In this document: one piece after another, positions 1-45,500 of the stretch
Numbering within the stretch: position 1 is the stretch's first letter
How the letters are laid out: each line of letters begins with the position of its first letter
From: Nereocystis luetkeana
Lineage: Eukaryota; Sar; Phaeophyceae; Laminariales; Laminariaceae
Length of the DNA stretch: 64,000 nucleotides
Direction of reading: 5' to 3'
Assembly (NCBI GenBank): GCA_031213475.1
Contig: JARUPZ010000024.1
Coordinates: 6,196,324-6,260,323 of the forward strand
Position numbers and translations under genes: made by a program
The notes under the pieces: generated by a model
What the model saw: the letters and a program-made list of their open reading frames with translations, nothing else
The model's database searches: none
What the model was told of the DNA's origin: nothing

Positions 1-299
1 GTACAAGCGAAATAGTGAAAGACGAGAAATTCGTCGCGGCGTGTGCACTAAAATTTAAGAGTACCATTGTACGAGTAACTTGGTACGTACACACGTACGC
101 ACGCACGACTGACGGTGTGTTATTCACTTGTTGAACGGCAAATTGAGAGCGAGAGCGAGAGAGAAAACGGGCGGGAGAAGTATGTAGATTGTGTGTGGGA
201 TATAGGGGGGGGGGGGGGGGGATGGATATTACAGGTAAGGGCAAGAGCAAGATATACCGATGGTTGGATTGAAAAGTGGGAGCGGGAGAGAGAGACGGA

Positions 300-650
300 A
301 GTTGGGAGTTGAGGGGGGGGGGGGGGTGTATTCATGTCACGCTTGGCCGCAGTTGTATGACCACCCTGGCATCCCTATATACAATGCCGGGACGGAGCAC
401 GTCGGGGTATCACCAACCAGGCAGACATTGCTTGCACCAAGCGCGAAACGCCTTGCGGTGTTGGGCCAGTCGCATGAACGGCGGGCTGCGCCCTACTAAG
501 AACCGCCTGTGAGGCGGAGTTGCATATGGATGACAGCTTCGAATGCATTGGTGTGTTTTCTGGTGTGACCACTTCCAGGGCAAGCAATGGGCATACTATG
601 TATCTTTCTCGTGGGTGCGCTATCATATACACTGCGTGATACAGGGGGGG
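300..650 (+). repeat. Family C SINE-like element
   Basis: Begins in a G tract (313-326), then TGTATTCATGTCACGC and the shared body (ATGCCGGGACGGAGCACGTC, GCAGACATTGCTTGCACCAA, ACTAAGAACCGCCTGTGAGG, TTGCATATGGATGACAGCTT). Runs to a GCGTGATACAGGG stretch. No A tail is visible in this copy. Confidence 0.8.
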
Positions 651-1816
651 AGAGGGAGAGATAGAGATAGTGAGAGACAGAGCGAGGGAGGCAGACAGAG
701 AGACAGACGGACTGACAGGCTGAGCAAGACGCGCGTCGTGTCTACCATAAATCGAACTTCCGTGACTGCCCGCAGCCGCTACTTTATCTGTAACCGCTGT
801 ATGTGCAGAGGCTCCCAGGACAAAGTTCAATACTCAGCCATAGTGGCGACCGTTCTGGCTCACGGCCACGCAATGCGGTGCTTCCTCCCGCCCCCGCCCC
901 CCCCCAGCTACGACCGTATCCCTGCTGTGGTGCGTAGCGGGAGCTGAATCCCCTCCCCGGCCTGTACCACAGGGTAGGAACGGTGCAACGGATGCCCTGT
1001 TTTTATACGCTGGCAACTGTTCCCGTTGCTGCTCACTGCTACTACTGCCTCTGCCCGATTTATCGCTGAGACCCTCTGTCGGTCGTTGTTTCTGCGATGA
1101 GCCCTACCTCTGTACTCTGGTTCCTCGTGCGTGCGTTGTCTTATCAAGCGTCAGCAGTCACTGACGTGTTCCAATACTATGTTTTCCGTTTTCCAGTTCA
1201 CGGCACCACCCTGCTGTTTTCCAGCTCATGGAAGCACCCTGCTATTTTCCAGCTCATTGAACCACCCTGCTGTTTTCCAGTTTATGGAACAACCCTGCAA
1301 CGAAAAACAGCCAGTGACTTATCCATTCCTCGAAACCCCCTTACCATTTCGGACCCCCCATCCCTCCAATTGACACGTCATGAAAAACCCTCACCACGTC
1401 ACCCCCCCCCCCCCCCCCCCCCCCGCCGCCCCCTAGTATCCCATTCGTAGTTTATGAAACCCCCATACCGCGTCGAACCCCTCCCCCCTCGTACCCCATG
1501 CCCCTTTCATCACGGCATGTACCCGCGCCCCGCTCGTATGCGTTGCCCAATTCATGAAGTCCCCCCCGCCCCCGCCCCCCCCACATATCCCATGGCTTCC
1601 AGTGCGGTTTTGCGTCTCCACTTACGCAGGATTTGGAAGATAAAGACGAGAAGAGGACGAAGGCATTTTTAACTATTCTAAATTTTTACGCGGGTTTGAG
1701 CCCCGAATTACGAAAGAGGCGGTACTAGGAGGAGGGTGGGTGGGGAGGGCGGCGGCGGCGAAAGCAAGGAGAGGAACGAGGTGCGAGGGCTAGGGTAAAA
1801 GACGGAGACTGAGAAT

Positions 1817-32482
<30,666 letters not shown>

Positions 32483-32584
32483 TTCGGTTCAGCGTTACGA
32501 TCCTCGTTACGAATTCGGCAACGAATTCGGCAACGTTCTGTTTTTTTTTAATGTAGTGTCTTCGTTCTACTTCATCTGTTCCCT

Positions 32585-32925
32585 CAAACGTAAACTTTCT
32601 CCGGCTATCTTGGTTGCCGTTAACGATCGGTTACTGTGTGGTTTCCAATCGGTTGCCGTTCTGTTTCCGAACCGTTGTTCTTCAATTTCCGCTCGGTTGC
32701 CGATCGGTTGCTGTTTGGTTCCTTGGGTTGTCACTCGATTACCGTTGCGTGAACGTCAGTTAACGACTGGTTACCTCTCGGCTCGTTCGGTTCGACCGGT
32801 TACCCCTCCTTTACCGATCGGTTACATATCGGTTTCTGCTTGGTTCCTGCTCGATCCGTTCGATTCATTCGGTTCGGTTTCCGTTCCGTCAGGTGCGGTT
32901 CGTTCGGTTACCGATATGGATTCCG
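32585..32925. repeat. CGGTT-rich degenerate repeat
   Basis: Recurring CGGTTACCG, CGGTTGCCG and TCGGTTC units just 3' of the CH-CAP gene. Confidence 0.7.
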
Positions 32926-34326
32926 TTGACGCCTAACAACAGAGCCGGGCGCTCACCGCGTGGTGGACATGTACGCGACATTTTTCCATGTGTTCATTTT
33001 GATGTTGCCCCTCCCCCCCCCCTCCACGCACCCACCCACCCACCAACTCACGCGACGTTCGGGATCGCTCTGTTTCGACAGCGGAGGTTCTGTTTTTATT
33101 GTTGTTGGTCTACGCTTCGTACCGTAGTCGAACGAACGAACAATCTAAGTCAATGTAGTGTATTGTAGCTGTGGCAGGAAGGGGCGAGCTCATACAACCA
33201 ACCTTTTCGCAATACGGGCGGCTCTCTGCGCGGTGACAGACCCAACAACTCCTCTTTTAGTGAGCGAATAGTGCGGCATGTTCCGGTAGTCGCCGGGTTT
33301 GCTCTGCTAGTAGGCGGTGGCGATGAGGGGGGGGGGGGGGGGGGGAAGGGGGGGGGGGTGCAGAGAGTCGACGTACAGCGTGAGCGTAAAATGTGGTGCT
33401 GCGCGGGTTTGGGATGCTCTGGCCCAATGAATGGACGACTACGTGAACGAGCCGTGATATCCAGATAGGAGATATTTTTATTCGTGGAGCTCTTCCTCTT
33501 TTGCGAATCACGATCGGTTTCAGTTCATGCATCTTTGCCCGATTTTTCCGATTAAGAATCGCGAAACGAGCCGTTAGCGAAAACACTGCGATAGTGGTGC
33601 TATAAGCGTGGAGGGGCGTGAGGGTACTAGCCGGTGTTCGAAATGAGCAAGGGAGGGGTTGTCGATGGTACTGCTTTTACGGCGGCGAGTGATGATGCTG
33701 CCGTACACCAGCGATGCCAAATTGACCGCGCGGACGGGGACGGAGAAGGGAGAAAAATAAGCCAAGAGTAATTATATATATATAGCAGCTAGCGGCGTGT
33801 TTATTATTTCTGTGGTGTGTTAAGATGTATACCGAATGGGGGGGGGGGGGGGGGGGGGGAGAGTGCACGGGTTGACGTCGTGGCGTCGTCTCCGCGTCTC
33901 CTCGCGGCTGAACAAGGTGGGGAAGCCTCACTTCGTTCGGCGATGCCTCTTATCGTCGTGAGGGAGGAAAGGGGAGAGGGGGGAGGAGGGGGTGGGGAGG
34001 GCAAGGAGAAGAGGCGGGGCGGGGCGCCGAGGGGGAAGGGGAAGCCGAGGGTGCTATTACCAGGAACGAAAGCGTTTGTTTTTGTCAGTTTTGACGGCGC
34101 CCGATTTATAAGTCGCCCCCTTTCGAGTTGCCTTCAGAGGCGTCCGTCGTACGCCGTCAACCAATGCACACAAGTCGACGACTGTAACAAATAGCATTCT
34201 GCCGCTGCGAGTTTCTGGTGACGGCTGTGTACTCGCTTGGTACATCCGCAGTGTGTTTATTTCGGTGATGTGTGGGGGGTGTCGATTACGCCTCGAGGAA
34301 AAGGAGGGGGAGGGAGAAGGGCAGGG

Positions 34327-34655
34327 AGGGAGGGGGTACTGAACATCATGCATGGCCGTAGTCGTATGATCATGGACCCTCGCAACCCTACGATGCCGGG
34401 ACGGAGCACGTCAGGTTTTAACCGACCAGGTAGACATTGCTCGGAGTGAGGGGGGGGGGGGATACTCATGTCATGCATGGCCGTAGTCGTATGGCCGTAG
34501 ACTCTCCCCTCCCTACAATGCCGGAACGGGGCATATCAGGTTGTGACCGACCAGGCAGACATTGCTTGTACCAAGTGCGAAGCGAAACGCGAGGTGTCGC
34601 GCGAGTCGCGTGAAGGGTGAGCTGCATCCTCTGCTAAGAACCGCTTTTGAGGGAG
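34327..34655 (+). repeat. Two family C copies in tandem
   Basis: A first partial copy (34327-34440) is followed by a second (34442-34655) with its own G tract at 34450-34460. The second repeats the head after the first has reached the TAGACATTGCT stretch. Confidence 0.75.
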
Positions 34656-35279
34656 GGGGGTGGGGCACTGCGAGGAGGTGGGGTGTGTCCGTAGCTGGCG
34701 TGAAGTGAGAAAAAAAGGGTTGTGCACCTTTTTGTGCGTGTTTCCGCGTGGTTGTTAGAGGTTGGGTGGCTTTTTTTGTACGGGGCGGGGGTGCCGCCCC
34801 GCAGCCCACCCCGGTGCGCGCATGGCGGTTGTTTCCGTGGACAGTACACCAGCCGTTTGCGCGGTGTTTCGTGTCTGTTTTTGCTTGGGTGCGCCGTGGC
34901 GGCGTTGTGCTGCTGCTGCTGCCGTTCATGTTGCTGCTGTTGGTGCTGCTGTTCCAAAGCTCGGCTGGCTTCGGCATTCCATGGCGGCGTTGCTTGCACG
35001 AAGTGTTTTTTTTTTCCGGGTTTTTTTGTTTCTTTCGTTTTTGTTTTTTTGTTTTTCTGTTCTTTTCGTTTGTTCGGTAAAAGAAAAATATAATAATTTT
35101 CTGTGTTTTTTCGCCGCCGCGCTAGCTCGCGGACGGCAGCTTTGGTAGCCGTCGTAGTAGCTTCGCGGCGGGGCGGGGGGCGGGCGGGGGGGGGGGGGGT
35201 ATATATTTTCGTCGCGATAGCGAGAACGAAAGCTGTTCCCGTAAGGAGACTTCGAGTGAAACGCCGTCGTCCAGTTTTG

Positions 35280-36295
35280 GTCTCTCAGAGAGTATCACCC
35301 TTTCTTTTTGGTTCGAAGAAGGTCTGTCGTCATGTCTTTCTTTCGGAAGGGCTACATACTGTGATCTTGATTTTGCGACAAGAGAGTCTGCCATCCTGTG
35401 TTGGTTGCAGAGAGGCCTGTGTCATCCTGCCTTGGTTTCGGAGGGACTTGCTGTTGTTCTCCTGATTGGGTCTTGAGATAACTTGTGGTCATGGCGTATG
35501 TTTCGGAGAGACTGCTGTTGTTGTCCTGATTCGGTCTCAACAGAGGCTGCCATCCTTTGTTTTTTTTTTTAAAGACTGTTGCTGTTGTTGTCATCCTGAG
35601 TTGATTTCAGAGAGGCTGTTGTCAACCTGCCTTCGTTTGAGAAGTGACCGCTGCTAATTTTCTGGTGTTTCGGAGAGGATGCTGTAATCCTGATTAGGCC
35701 CCAAGAAAGAAAGCCGTCACCCGTTCTGTGGTTTCAGAGAGATATCAGTTATCGGTCGCAAAAGAGACCGCCGTCCCGTTTCGACCTCATTCGGGAGGCT
35801 GCTGTTTTCCTTTCTTGATTTCAGCGACGCCGTTGACGCCGTTGTCACCCTACCTTGTGGTGTCAAGAGATACTACTGGTATCCCGATTCGGTGTCATGA
35901 GACCGTTGCCATCCTGTATCGGGTTTCGGAGCGGCTGCTGTTGTTCTGATTTTGGGTCTCCAGAGAGACTGTTTTGTCATTCGTTGGTTGCGGAGAGAGA
36001 CCGCGGTCTGCCCTGCCTTGCCTCGAGATATATTGTTGTCACCCTGTCTTGATTTCGGAGAGACTGCTGTCAAGCTGTGTTTGTTTCAGACAGCCTGCTG
36101 TTGGCCAGTCCTTCCTTGGTGGTCAAGAGAGATGTCAAGAGAGACTGTTGTTGTCCTGATTCGGTCTCATGGGAGTTTGTCATGCTGTCTTGGGGTTTCA
36201 CAGAAAGTATGGCGGTATCTTTGCTTGGTTCCAGAGCACATGCTGTAATCCTGATTCGGTCTCAAAAGAGACCGTCGCCCTGTCTTGGGCTAACG
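35280..36295. repeat. ~1-kb minisatellite, period about 45-55 bp
   Basis: Around 20 degenerate units built on CAGAGAGACTGCTGTTGTCC and TGATTCGGTCTC. Open frames on both strands are artefacts of the repeat. Confidence 0.8.
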
Positions 36296-38358
36296 CACCC
36301 TGTTTGTTGGAGGTCTGGTTCTTCGCCGCCGGGGTCTTTTCGTATTTCGTAACTCGTTCGTACATGTGCGAGAGGGGTACGAGGGTTACCCAATCAGAAA
36401 GCTACGTGGTCGGTACAACGTGGCTGTCATATGTACCAGTTTAAATATCAACAAAATAATATTTACGTGTTTATTATCACTTTTTTTTTGTTTATTTGTT
36501 TTTGGGGGTGCTTGGAAGCGCACGGGGGGTCAAGCCAAGGGGAGGGGGTGGGTGGGATGGGACAGGCAAGGCACGTCTCAGCACATTCCTGACAAAAACA
36601 CCACTCTTTCTTACTGTAAACCTTGTCGTTCTCACTGTTCAGCGTGTTCCCCAGTTTTTATTGTGGGATACTTGGGACCGTCCGAACATGAAACATTCGC
36701 GATTCGACAGAAGAAGAAAACGGTATGCCGCGGGTGCTTCTCGCCAGTTTCCGGTACAAAAGACCGCCTCGGAGAAGGCTCCTTATTACATCGGCAGTGC
36801 AAAGGCGCAACAAACCTTACGGGTACACCGGAATCTTACCTGGTATTTATATTGACAACAAAAAACGCCCCATCTGTGAGATCGAAACTTTCCGCGAAAC
36901 TCGTCTTTGCAAGCTTGGTGTGCTATTTACTTGTACGATGCTGTATGAAGTGTACTCACGTTGCAGTCAAGTAGGCGTCACAGACAACTTACCACCTCGT
37001 ATGCGCACATCTGGTTGTGTTTATCTTTCAGTGTCAGCCCCCGCTCAAGTTCATAGGCGCTGTACATGCGTTTTTTTTTTCCCCTCCCCGGTGTACTTAG
37101 TGAGGTCCTCTACACGGTTGTGAGAGAAAATCCAAACAAATGTCTCCCGTCATCCCGTCCGTCGGTCCGTCCGTCCGTCGGACGCGCTACTCTAATCGAA
37201 AAACATACTGTTAATCAAACGGAGGTAGATGTGGACACAGCAGTGATCACTACTACAGTAGAATATTATCCATGTGTGTTGTCGTCACATTCAATTGACC
37301 TTTCTTTCTACCCAACGAAATTACAGTACAGTAACACCAGTGCTCGCCCTGATTCTCCACCCTAGAGGGACATAAATTATGCGGTCACGGGTCATTTCGA
37401 CGACGAACACCGAAATAATCGCAAATAGTCATCATGGAGGTTACGAGTAGACATACATACATACATATATTATATGTAAACATAATAATTCCGAAAATGA
37501 GACATCTACTGGTGACGCAGGGAGAGGCCAACAAAATACGAGGAGAACACTCCTTATACGTCTTCAACAGGAGGACCAGATAGGTTTCCGCTGCACGAAC
37601 GAAGCAGCACCAAGACGATTATATAGGGTGGTACACAGGGACTGAGGACACAGAGAAGAAAATACGAAGAAATAAAAATTAAACATCGTACGTACGGTAT
37701 TTATTTGTTGAAGGCCGAAACCCGAATCGATCGTACTCCCGTACTCACTCAAGAGGCAGAAGATGGAAAAATAGGAAATAGCTTTCAGCTACATGCGATT
37801 AGACGAGCAGATAAAACCTTGCCACACTACATAGACGTGGATGTATGCAACCGCCTTTTCCTATTGGCGTCGATACGATAGCGGGGTCAAGCGTTGTTTC
37901 TGCCACTGCCGCGCCCCCCACCAGAGTAAACAACAGACACAAATCAAACAACAAATACAGACATTCATGCCATGGCAGGCATTTCGCCGAGAATTTTCCC
38001 GGGTAATGTTATATTGTCCCCATGGTTTCAACGACCATCATGCTATTGTTGTATCCGATGGCTGCGTGCAATGTACTGGTATTACATTCCAACAATCAAA
38101 CCCACCACCACCGCTACCAGGTACCAATATAACACAGCTATTATCTAATATTATTAATAATAGCTTCCACAATGTTATAATATACCTGGTAGTCGAACCG
38201 GTACGTTGCCACACGATATATATGCCATGTTATTCCTGTATTCGTCAACAGCGGTATATATATACCGGTATATATCAGTACGCCTCTCCCCCCGCCACCC
38301 CCGCCGCCGCCCCCTCCGTCCCATGTTGCAGACGATTGATTGTGAGCCGTTGCCCTTC

Positions 38359-38500
<142 letters not shown>

Positions 38501-39295
38501 CTGCTGTTGTTGCTGTGGCTGCTATTGCTATCTCTGTCCCGCAAGCCCTCTTTTCCTCCTCTTCCTCTTCCTCCTCCTCGTCGGTCCGTGTATACCAGGG
38601 CCAGTGCTTGATATCGGGACTTCAGGTCCAATGCCCGTTGGTGAACAAAATAAATACTCTACGGTATTAGCGAGATCGACTCGGGGCCGACTGATGGAGA
38701 CGGTATACTGTGGGAGAATTGGATGGGCGGTGAACAAAAGACACGGGACAAGAGACCAGGGAACAAGCGAGACAAACGCAGGCGGGTGCGAGAGACTCCG
38801 ACAGTCAGTCCGCGGAGGGTCAGTTCCAATCAATATGATTGGGCAAAACGTGTTTCTGGAGTCTGTGCCGGTGTCTGATTGACTGGTTCATACGGGACTG
38901 TGAGATGCTATTTTGAAATCCAGATACATGCTACTGCAGTACTCGCCTTTTCGCGACAGCAGAGGGCACCATCCTCGTCGATATGCTATATTGCTGTATA
39001 GCGTGGACACTATCAACTACACCCGTACCTCACACGCGATGCGCCATCAATTCAACCCTCCAGAAACTCTGAGGATGCGAGCGCGAAGCTTTCCCAAGCA
39101 CTGAAGGCCAGAGGGGCTGCATTCACTACTGTTCTCACATTTTTTGTTTTTATGTACAAGTACCAGCCCCTTCGTCGTAAAAATTGTATTTAGGGATGGA
39201 ACACCCAAATCGAACCTACACCCAGCTGACCCGACAGCACGCAGCACGCCCGGGCGGAGACACCGACCCGCGCTGCAAGAGTTCACTACGAAACC

Positions 39296-39541
39296 ATGAT
39301 CGTAGCAGCCGTAGCTCGTACGAGCAGGAGACTTGCCGCGCGCGCATCGACGGCTAGCTGTGCACGGAGCGTGCGAGCTTTAGCGGCGATGGAAAGTACT
39401 CCTGTGCCCTCCATGACGATGACGATGACCGATGTTGCTCTCGTAGCCCAGAAGAGAGGGCTTCGGACGGGAAGCAAGGACTCGTTTGCTGATAGGGAGG
39501 AGAGGGAAGCCGCCATCTCCTCACTAGATGGATGGGACGAG
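39296..39541 (+). CDS. PCD exon 1: presequence and N-terminus
   Basis: Eighty-two codons. After the presequence a basic/Ser-rich spacer precedes [15 protein letters not shown], the first PCD helix and the conserved GW. The donor is GTGAGC. Confidence 0.9.
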
Positions 39542-42500
39542 GTGAGCTGCAGGCTACTATGCGCTGCAGTAGGCCGTGGAAGAACTGCCGTCGGGGAGTG
39601 GGACCATGCTGTGCTGAGAGGGAAACAGCAGCGGTACTCGTAGACTCGTAGTGATTCGTGAGTCGTGAGGTTGCTCTTGTTGCGGCGCAATTGGCAGTTT
39701 ACAATACGGTACGCACCTCATGCCCGTTGTTTATATTACGGGGAACCATATTAATAGGACCTACGGTACACAAAAAAAAAACATATGTTACCTATTTTCA
39801 CTATCACTAGTAATTGGTGGTAATGAGGCGCGACCTCGGTAATACCTGCAGTAGTCATATCTGCGATGTATCATGCTGGGCGCATACGGATTATTTTGTA
39901 TTGTGCTGAACGAACGAACACGAAGGAATATCTACCACGTACGACCACTGTAGTACTGTACGCCGTCGTGGGTGCATCTCAGTAATTTTCGTAAATGTTC
40001 TTTTAAAAAATAAATAAATAAATAAAAAAAATCCTGGTTTCCATCTCGAAATCCGGCATAATAATTTGAAGACGAAATCTGCACTGCTGTACCACAGAAC
40101 TTGTATATCTCATCAGGGATTGAGGAATCGGCACGGACACTGCTGTGGTGCTGGATGTCGACGGGTAGAAAGAGTCAAGAACACACAACACTCGACATGT
40201 TTTGTCCAGCAGAGTGTTTTCTGGTTGAAATTCAGCACAGCAAAAATCTGCATCTCACATGTTTTGTCTAACAGAAAGAGCTTATTTTTCGCAACAGGTG
40301 TCACCACAACTTTACTTGGACTGATGTACGACATCTACAGCAGCAGTGCGCCTCCCGCACCATAACAGCAGCAGCAGCACCAGTAGCAGTAGGTCACACG
40401 AGGCCAGGGTCAGCGTCGCCGTACGCTCGTCTTGTCGGTCTAACCCTTGCACTCTTTGTACGCGTACATATACACACACGTACTGTAGTACGTACCCTGC
40501 ACTCGCTTTTTTTTATGTTTCCTGCTTCCCACCTCGAAAGTCGGCATAATATTTTCGAGACGACAAGACGAACATGGCATGCCCAAAAGAGCTTCTCGTA
40601 GCAGGTGCCACAACTACTGCTGCTGTGCAACATCTACATCAGAGCTTCTCCAGCAGCAAAACAGCAGCAGCAGCAGCAGTAGGATCCACGAGGCCAGGGT
40701 CAGCGTCGCAGTACGCCCGGCTTCTGCCCTTTGTACACCGTACTCGATGTTGTTGTGTGTGGTTCCTGATTCCACCCTCATAATTTGAAGACGAAATATC
40801 CATAACCTCTGATATGACATACTTTTTTTTGCGTTTTGCTATCTGCGTCTGTTTTAGTTTTGTTTTTGTTTTTCTTTTGCTTAGCTTCATCTTCTTTTTT
40901 TAGGTTTTTGTCTGCTATTAATAGTCTCCTTTTTGCTTCCCTGGTGTCCGCAGTGGTGGAGTGCGTATGCTTGTTTTTTGTTTTTTGCCTCTGTTTTTAC
41001 TTGAGGTATTTCTTCCACTCCAGAGTTATTGGAGCCTGTCCTGCGACCACGGACTGCATTGAATTGTGAGTTAATGTGAGAACAACAACAACAACAACAA
41101 CAGCACATGATACATGTATCCAACAGAGGTTCTCGTAGCAGGTGCCACCACTACTACTGACTGCTGTACAACTACAGCAGACATTCTCCTGTTTCTCCGT
41201 CCCCTCGTCAGTAGGAGGGTAGGCCTGACAATATCACCTGCAGCACATGGCCCGAACGTTGCTGTGGACAGACAGGCGAAGTCTGCCTATGACTACTCGT
41301 AGTTGGGTTTCGTTAGCTATTACGTAGGTAGAAGAAAGCTAGAAAAACAAAGCCGTCTGCCTGCTGTGGACAGGCCCAGTCTGACTGCTGTTGAGTGCTG
41401 CGGACAGGCTCAATCTTCCTGCTGTGGATAGACCCAGTCTGCCTGCTGCGGACAGGCCCAGTCTGCCTGCTGTGGACAAGCATAGTCTGCCTGCTGTGGG
41501 CAGGCACAGTGTGCATGCTGTGGACAGGCACAGTCTGCCTGCTGTCTGCCTGCTGTTGGCACAGGCACAAAAACCGTTATGATTTTGAATTTTGAACACG
41601 GCCCAGCACGGACATGTGCCTACACACGTTGCCGCACCTAGCTCGACGAAATGTGAACGATTTTCCACCCCACCAGGACGAGAAAGTGTCTTGCGTGTGT
41701 GTGCGTGCACAGAGCCCGCCGGGACTGGATTTGGTGGCGTGTGCGTCGAGCGCGGTGGTGAAAGGTGGACCAAAAAAATGTTGAATCCACACACCAACTG
41801 GCACACACACATACAGAAAAAATCAAAACAGGCACCCTACCCTCGTACCCGAGCCGTTATGAAGAGGCTTTTTTTTCCTTGGTTAAAAACCAAGTAAAAA
41901 AAGGCTCGCTTCGCTCGCTCGCCTCATTATAATAACAATATTTGATCCTATTTACTATGGTGCCCCGTAATAGTACCGCGTGCCAGGTCACTGGTACCTG
42001 GTACCGATGTACGACGGAGAGAGACTTGCAGTAGGGCCGTGCAGTAGTGTACGCAGAGCTTGTACACGCCGAGTATATTTTTGCATCCGACGTGTACGAG
42101 CCGGTGCTCAGCAAAAACTGCAGCAACAACTGTAGCAGTAGGAATAGTTACAGCGCGGTACAAACAGCATTCTAACGGCAACCAAACAGAAAGATCAACT
42201 TATCTCAGTAGTATTAATTTTGGGTTTCCACGCAAGAACTGAGAAAGAAGAAAAGTCTGCTGGGTTTAAAAGCCCCCCGCCGCTCGGATTTAAACCCCCG
42301 CCGTTACAGGCTCTTCGCAAGCCCCCCCCCCCCGAAAAAAAAACAAGCTGCAGAAGAAATACAGGATTAATAGTACGCGGAACGTACATATCGAACTGTT
42401 TTTGAAAGCACCAAGCAGCCTACACCACGACACACCAGACAAGACAACCCCTACCCGCTTGGTGCAGTACAGCGGCGTCATGAGTGGACGAGCACGGCGA

Positions 42501-45500
42501 GCACGGCAGCTTCTGCAATCGTCAGACCTATCAGAAGCAGCGCTTTTATTGTGCCCCACGGCGCTGCAGATTCATTGAGCTCTCGAAGCAGCTTCTCCAT
42601 AACCCTCCGAGCTGGCCAGGGCACAAGACGGCTAGGAAGCAAGGCACAAGACAAGACAAGCCCTACGCGCTTGGTACAGCGGTGGCGTGAGTGGTAGAAG
42701 CACGACGTTGCTTCTGCTCAGCAGTCTTGGGCCCGACAGCGTCCGTAGTCGTGAGCGGAGTGAAGTTGGTCTCCACAGCAATCAAGCCTGAATTCCAGCC
42801 AACAGCGCAATAAATTCGTGAGATCCAACGTTATTTTCAGAACGACCGAGCTCGCTCGAACACCACGCGCAAGACGATACCAGCCCCACCCGCTTGCTGC
42901 GGCGGCGGCATGAGTAGTAGGAGCAAGGTGCCGTGAGTCTCGGCGGTTGGGGACGTGATAGCTGCCGTATTCGCTTGCGTTGCCTGCTCCGGCTTCTGTT
43001 GCTGTTGCTGTCGCTGTGGCTCAAATAAAAAGTGCGAAAAACAGCAGGACCACCGGTCGGGCTACTCGGCGTTTTACACTCCGCTGCAGTTGTTTCGAAA
43101 GAAAGAAAACATACCACAATCAACCGAACATCTCAAATTAGTCTGGGGTATTGGGAATTATTGATTTGTTTTTTTTTACAGCCGAAAAACGCCCCGCGAC
43201 CAACGAGGGCGAAGATGGCCATACGTAACGGACAGCACCGCTCGAAAAAAAATAAACTTGCAGGGCTGTTCACGGGCCGGGTAGAAATATCGCGGGTCAG
43301 GTCGGGTTGGGTCGGGTAAGGGTAGTCCAACCCGACCCGATCCGTGAGAGTTTGAAAATCTCCTGACCCGACCCGACCACCCGACCCGACCCATGGGATT
43401 TCGACAAGTTCCTGACCCAACCCGCGGGTGGGGGTCCTGCCCGTGAAGAACCCTGAAAAAATTGGAGGGGAAAACCCGCTATAATAACATTAAGGGTCGA
43501 TCTTAACGAGGAGTGTTTTTCAGTTTTTTACAGTATTTTCCCGAAATTTCGGTATTTTCCTATAGGAAAAAACCAAGATATACCGAAATTTCGGGAAAAT
43601 ACCGAAAAACCCCTAAAAAACAGTCCTCGTGAAGATCGGTAGTACTTACAGTACTATAGTGCTTACCGTAGAACATACTGTTAACAGAAACAGCAGCAAG
43701 CGGGTGCAACAGCGCAGCAGCAGCAGCAGCAGTAGGGGGGAGAGGCAGCAACAAGCAGTTGTAGCAGCGCAGCAGCAGTAGCAGCAGCGAACAACACTCA
43801 CTACATAGCATCGCTACTGCTGATGCTGTGCGGTTGCCCCCCCCGAAGACACGACACACCATACCCCTCACTCCAATGGATTAGGACAGTAGTTGGACAG
43901 CCCCTGGGCCAGTCGATTGACCAGCCCACGGTCAACCATGGTGCCATACACCATACCATGTATCAACTTTTTACCATGGGTTGCGCCACGGGGTATGTCA
44001 TGGTCGGCCACGGGTTGGACCATGGGCGGGCCATGAACAGCTTGCGTAACAAACGCTGCCGTTGTGCCTGTTCTGCGGCGACGGGTTGCACCCGACGGCC
44101 ACTGCTCTCATACGCAAACAGGCGGAATTATGACGCAGTTGTCAAAACTGGGTATCAACCCACCCAAATCGGCCGACCTCGCAGCCGAACGTAAATCTTT
44201 GTAAACCATTTTTTTTTTTTTTTTTGTAAAAAGCAGGTGGAGGGGAGCAGGGACGCCATCCGCAAGACGTTCAGCTTCGCGGACTTCAACGAGGCCTTCG
44301 CGTTTATCACCAGGACCGCGCTCGTTGCAGAAAAGGTGAGGGCAGGCACGCGTGTTGTCTATGACGTACCGGCATGAAAAAACGGCAAGGGCAAATACTA
44401 GCCGACGCTTGGGTCCGATTTTCGCGCTATATATATACCAGGTATACAGTACCGGCTGTCTGATAAGAAACTGGGATGCTGGTCCAGCCTGGGTTTCTTA
44501 TCTGGGACAGAGTGTGTTGTACACTACTATAAGTTCAGCATGTCCGCTCCTGAATGTTTTCCTTCCCCGGAAGTCTAAGGCTGAGCAGCTTGAGTTTCTC
44601 CTTCGGGGGTCTTTCTTGTGGCATGGGTTATCATGAGGGGACCGGTAGTGTAAGTGCGCGCAGCCGTCGGTACACCGGCGATTCTCTTTGGACGGCTCGG
44701 GTTGTCGTTCCAACGCTTGTTTGCCTAAGGAGGCGTTCTACCATAGGGGGTTCACACCGTGTTTTTTTCGGAGGCTCCTTACTTGACCTTAAGGAGCTCC
44801 ATACCCCCCCCGAAAAACTGACTTCAGCAAAAATCAAATCGCTTCCCGATTAATGATTCCATGGCCCAAGTATACGAAAACGTCATTTTTCGAAACAAGA
44901 TTGGCATCCCGACGACTTTGGGGTAAGGAGCCCGTCAGTCAGAAAAACAAAATGCGGAAATGTGATACCTCTATCGTAGAACGCGTCTAAGGCAAAGTTC
45001 GTTCGGTGGGGTGTTTTTTTAGCAATACCCCCGTGCGCAGACAGCAAAGTCTTCTGCGCGAGCCGGCGACAGCGGTGGGTCGTACGCGCGTCGGTCGGTC
45101 GGGCCTGCTCCAGCCGTCGCTTCGCCCCCCACTACCGGTGATGGACCCAGCGTTGTATCACTCCGTTTTCTCCGTCTTCCGTTCAAAAATTTACGTGAAT
45201 ATCATCCATTGGTGTTTCCGTGAAGTACCTGCGTCCGAAGGGGTTGATGGGGTGCTAATGTATGATATTTCGTGTTTCATTGTAGAACGCACGATACTAT
45301 TACGGGGGGCCATTGTTAACTGGACCAAATATTGTTAGTAAAAAATGGTCAAATAGATAGGTTTTTATGTATACCATAGGCCCTGGTATTAACTATGGTC
45401 CCCCGTTATGCTGTAGACGCCATGGTAATGTTTTTTCCCCGGCGGGCGTGCCACCGGGGTCTGTGTTTCGGAAACTGCTGTCGCGCCCGGTCAATGTTCA

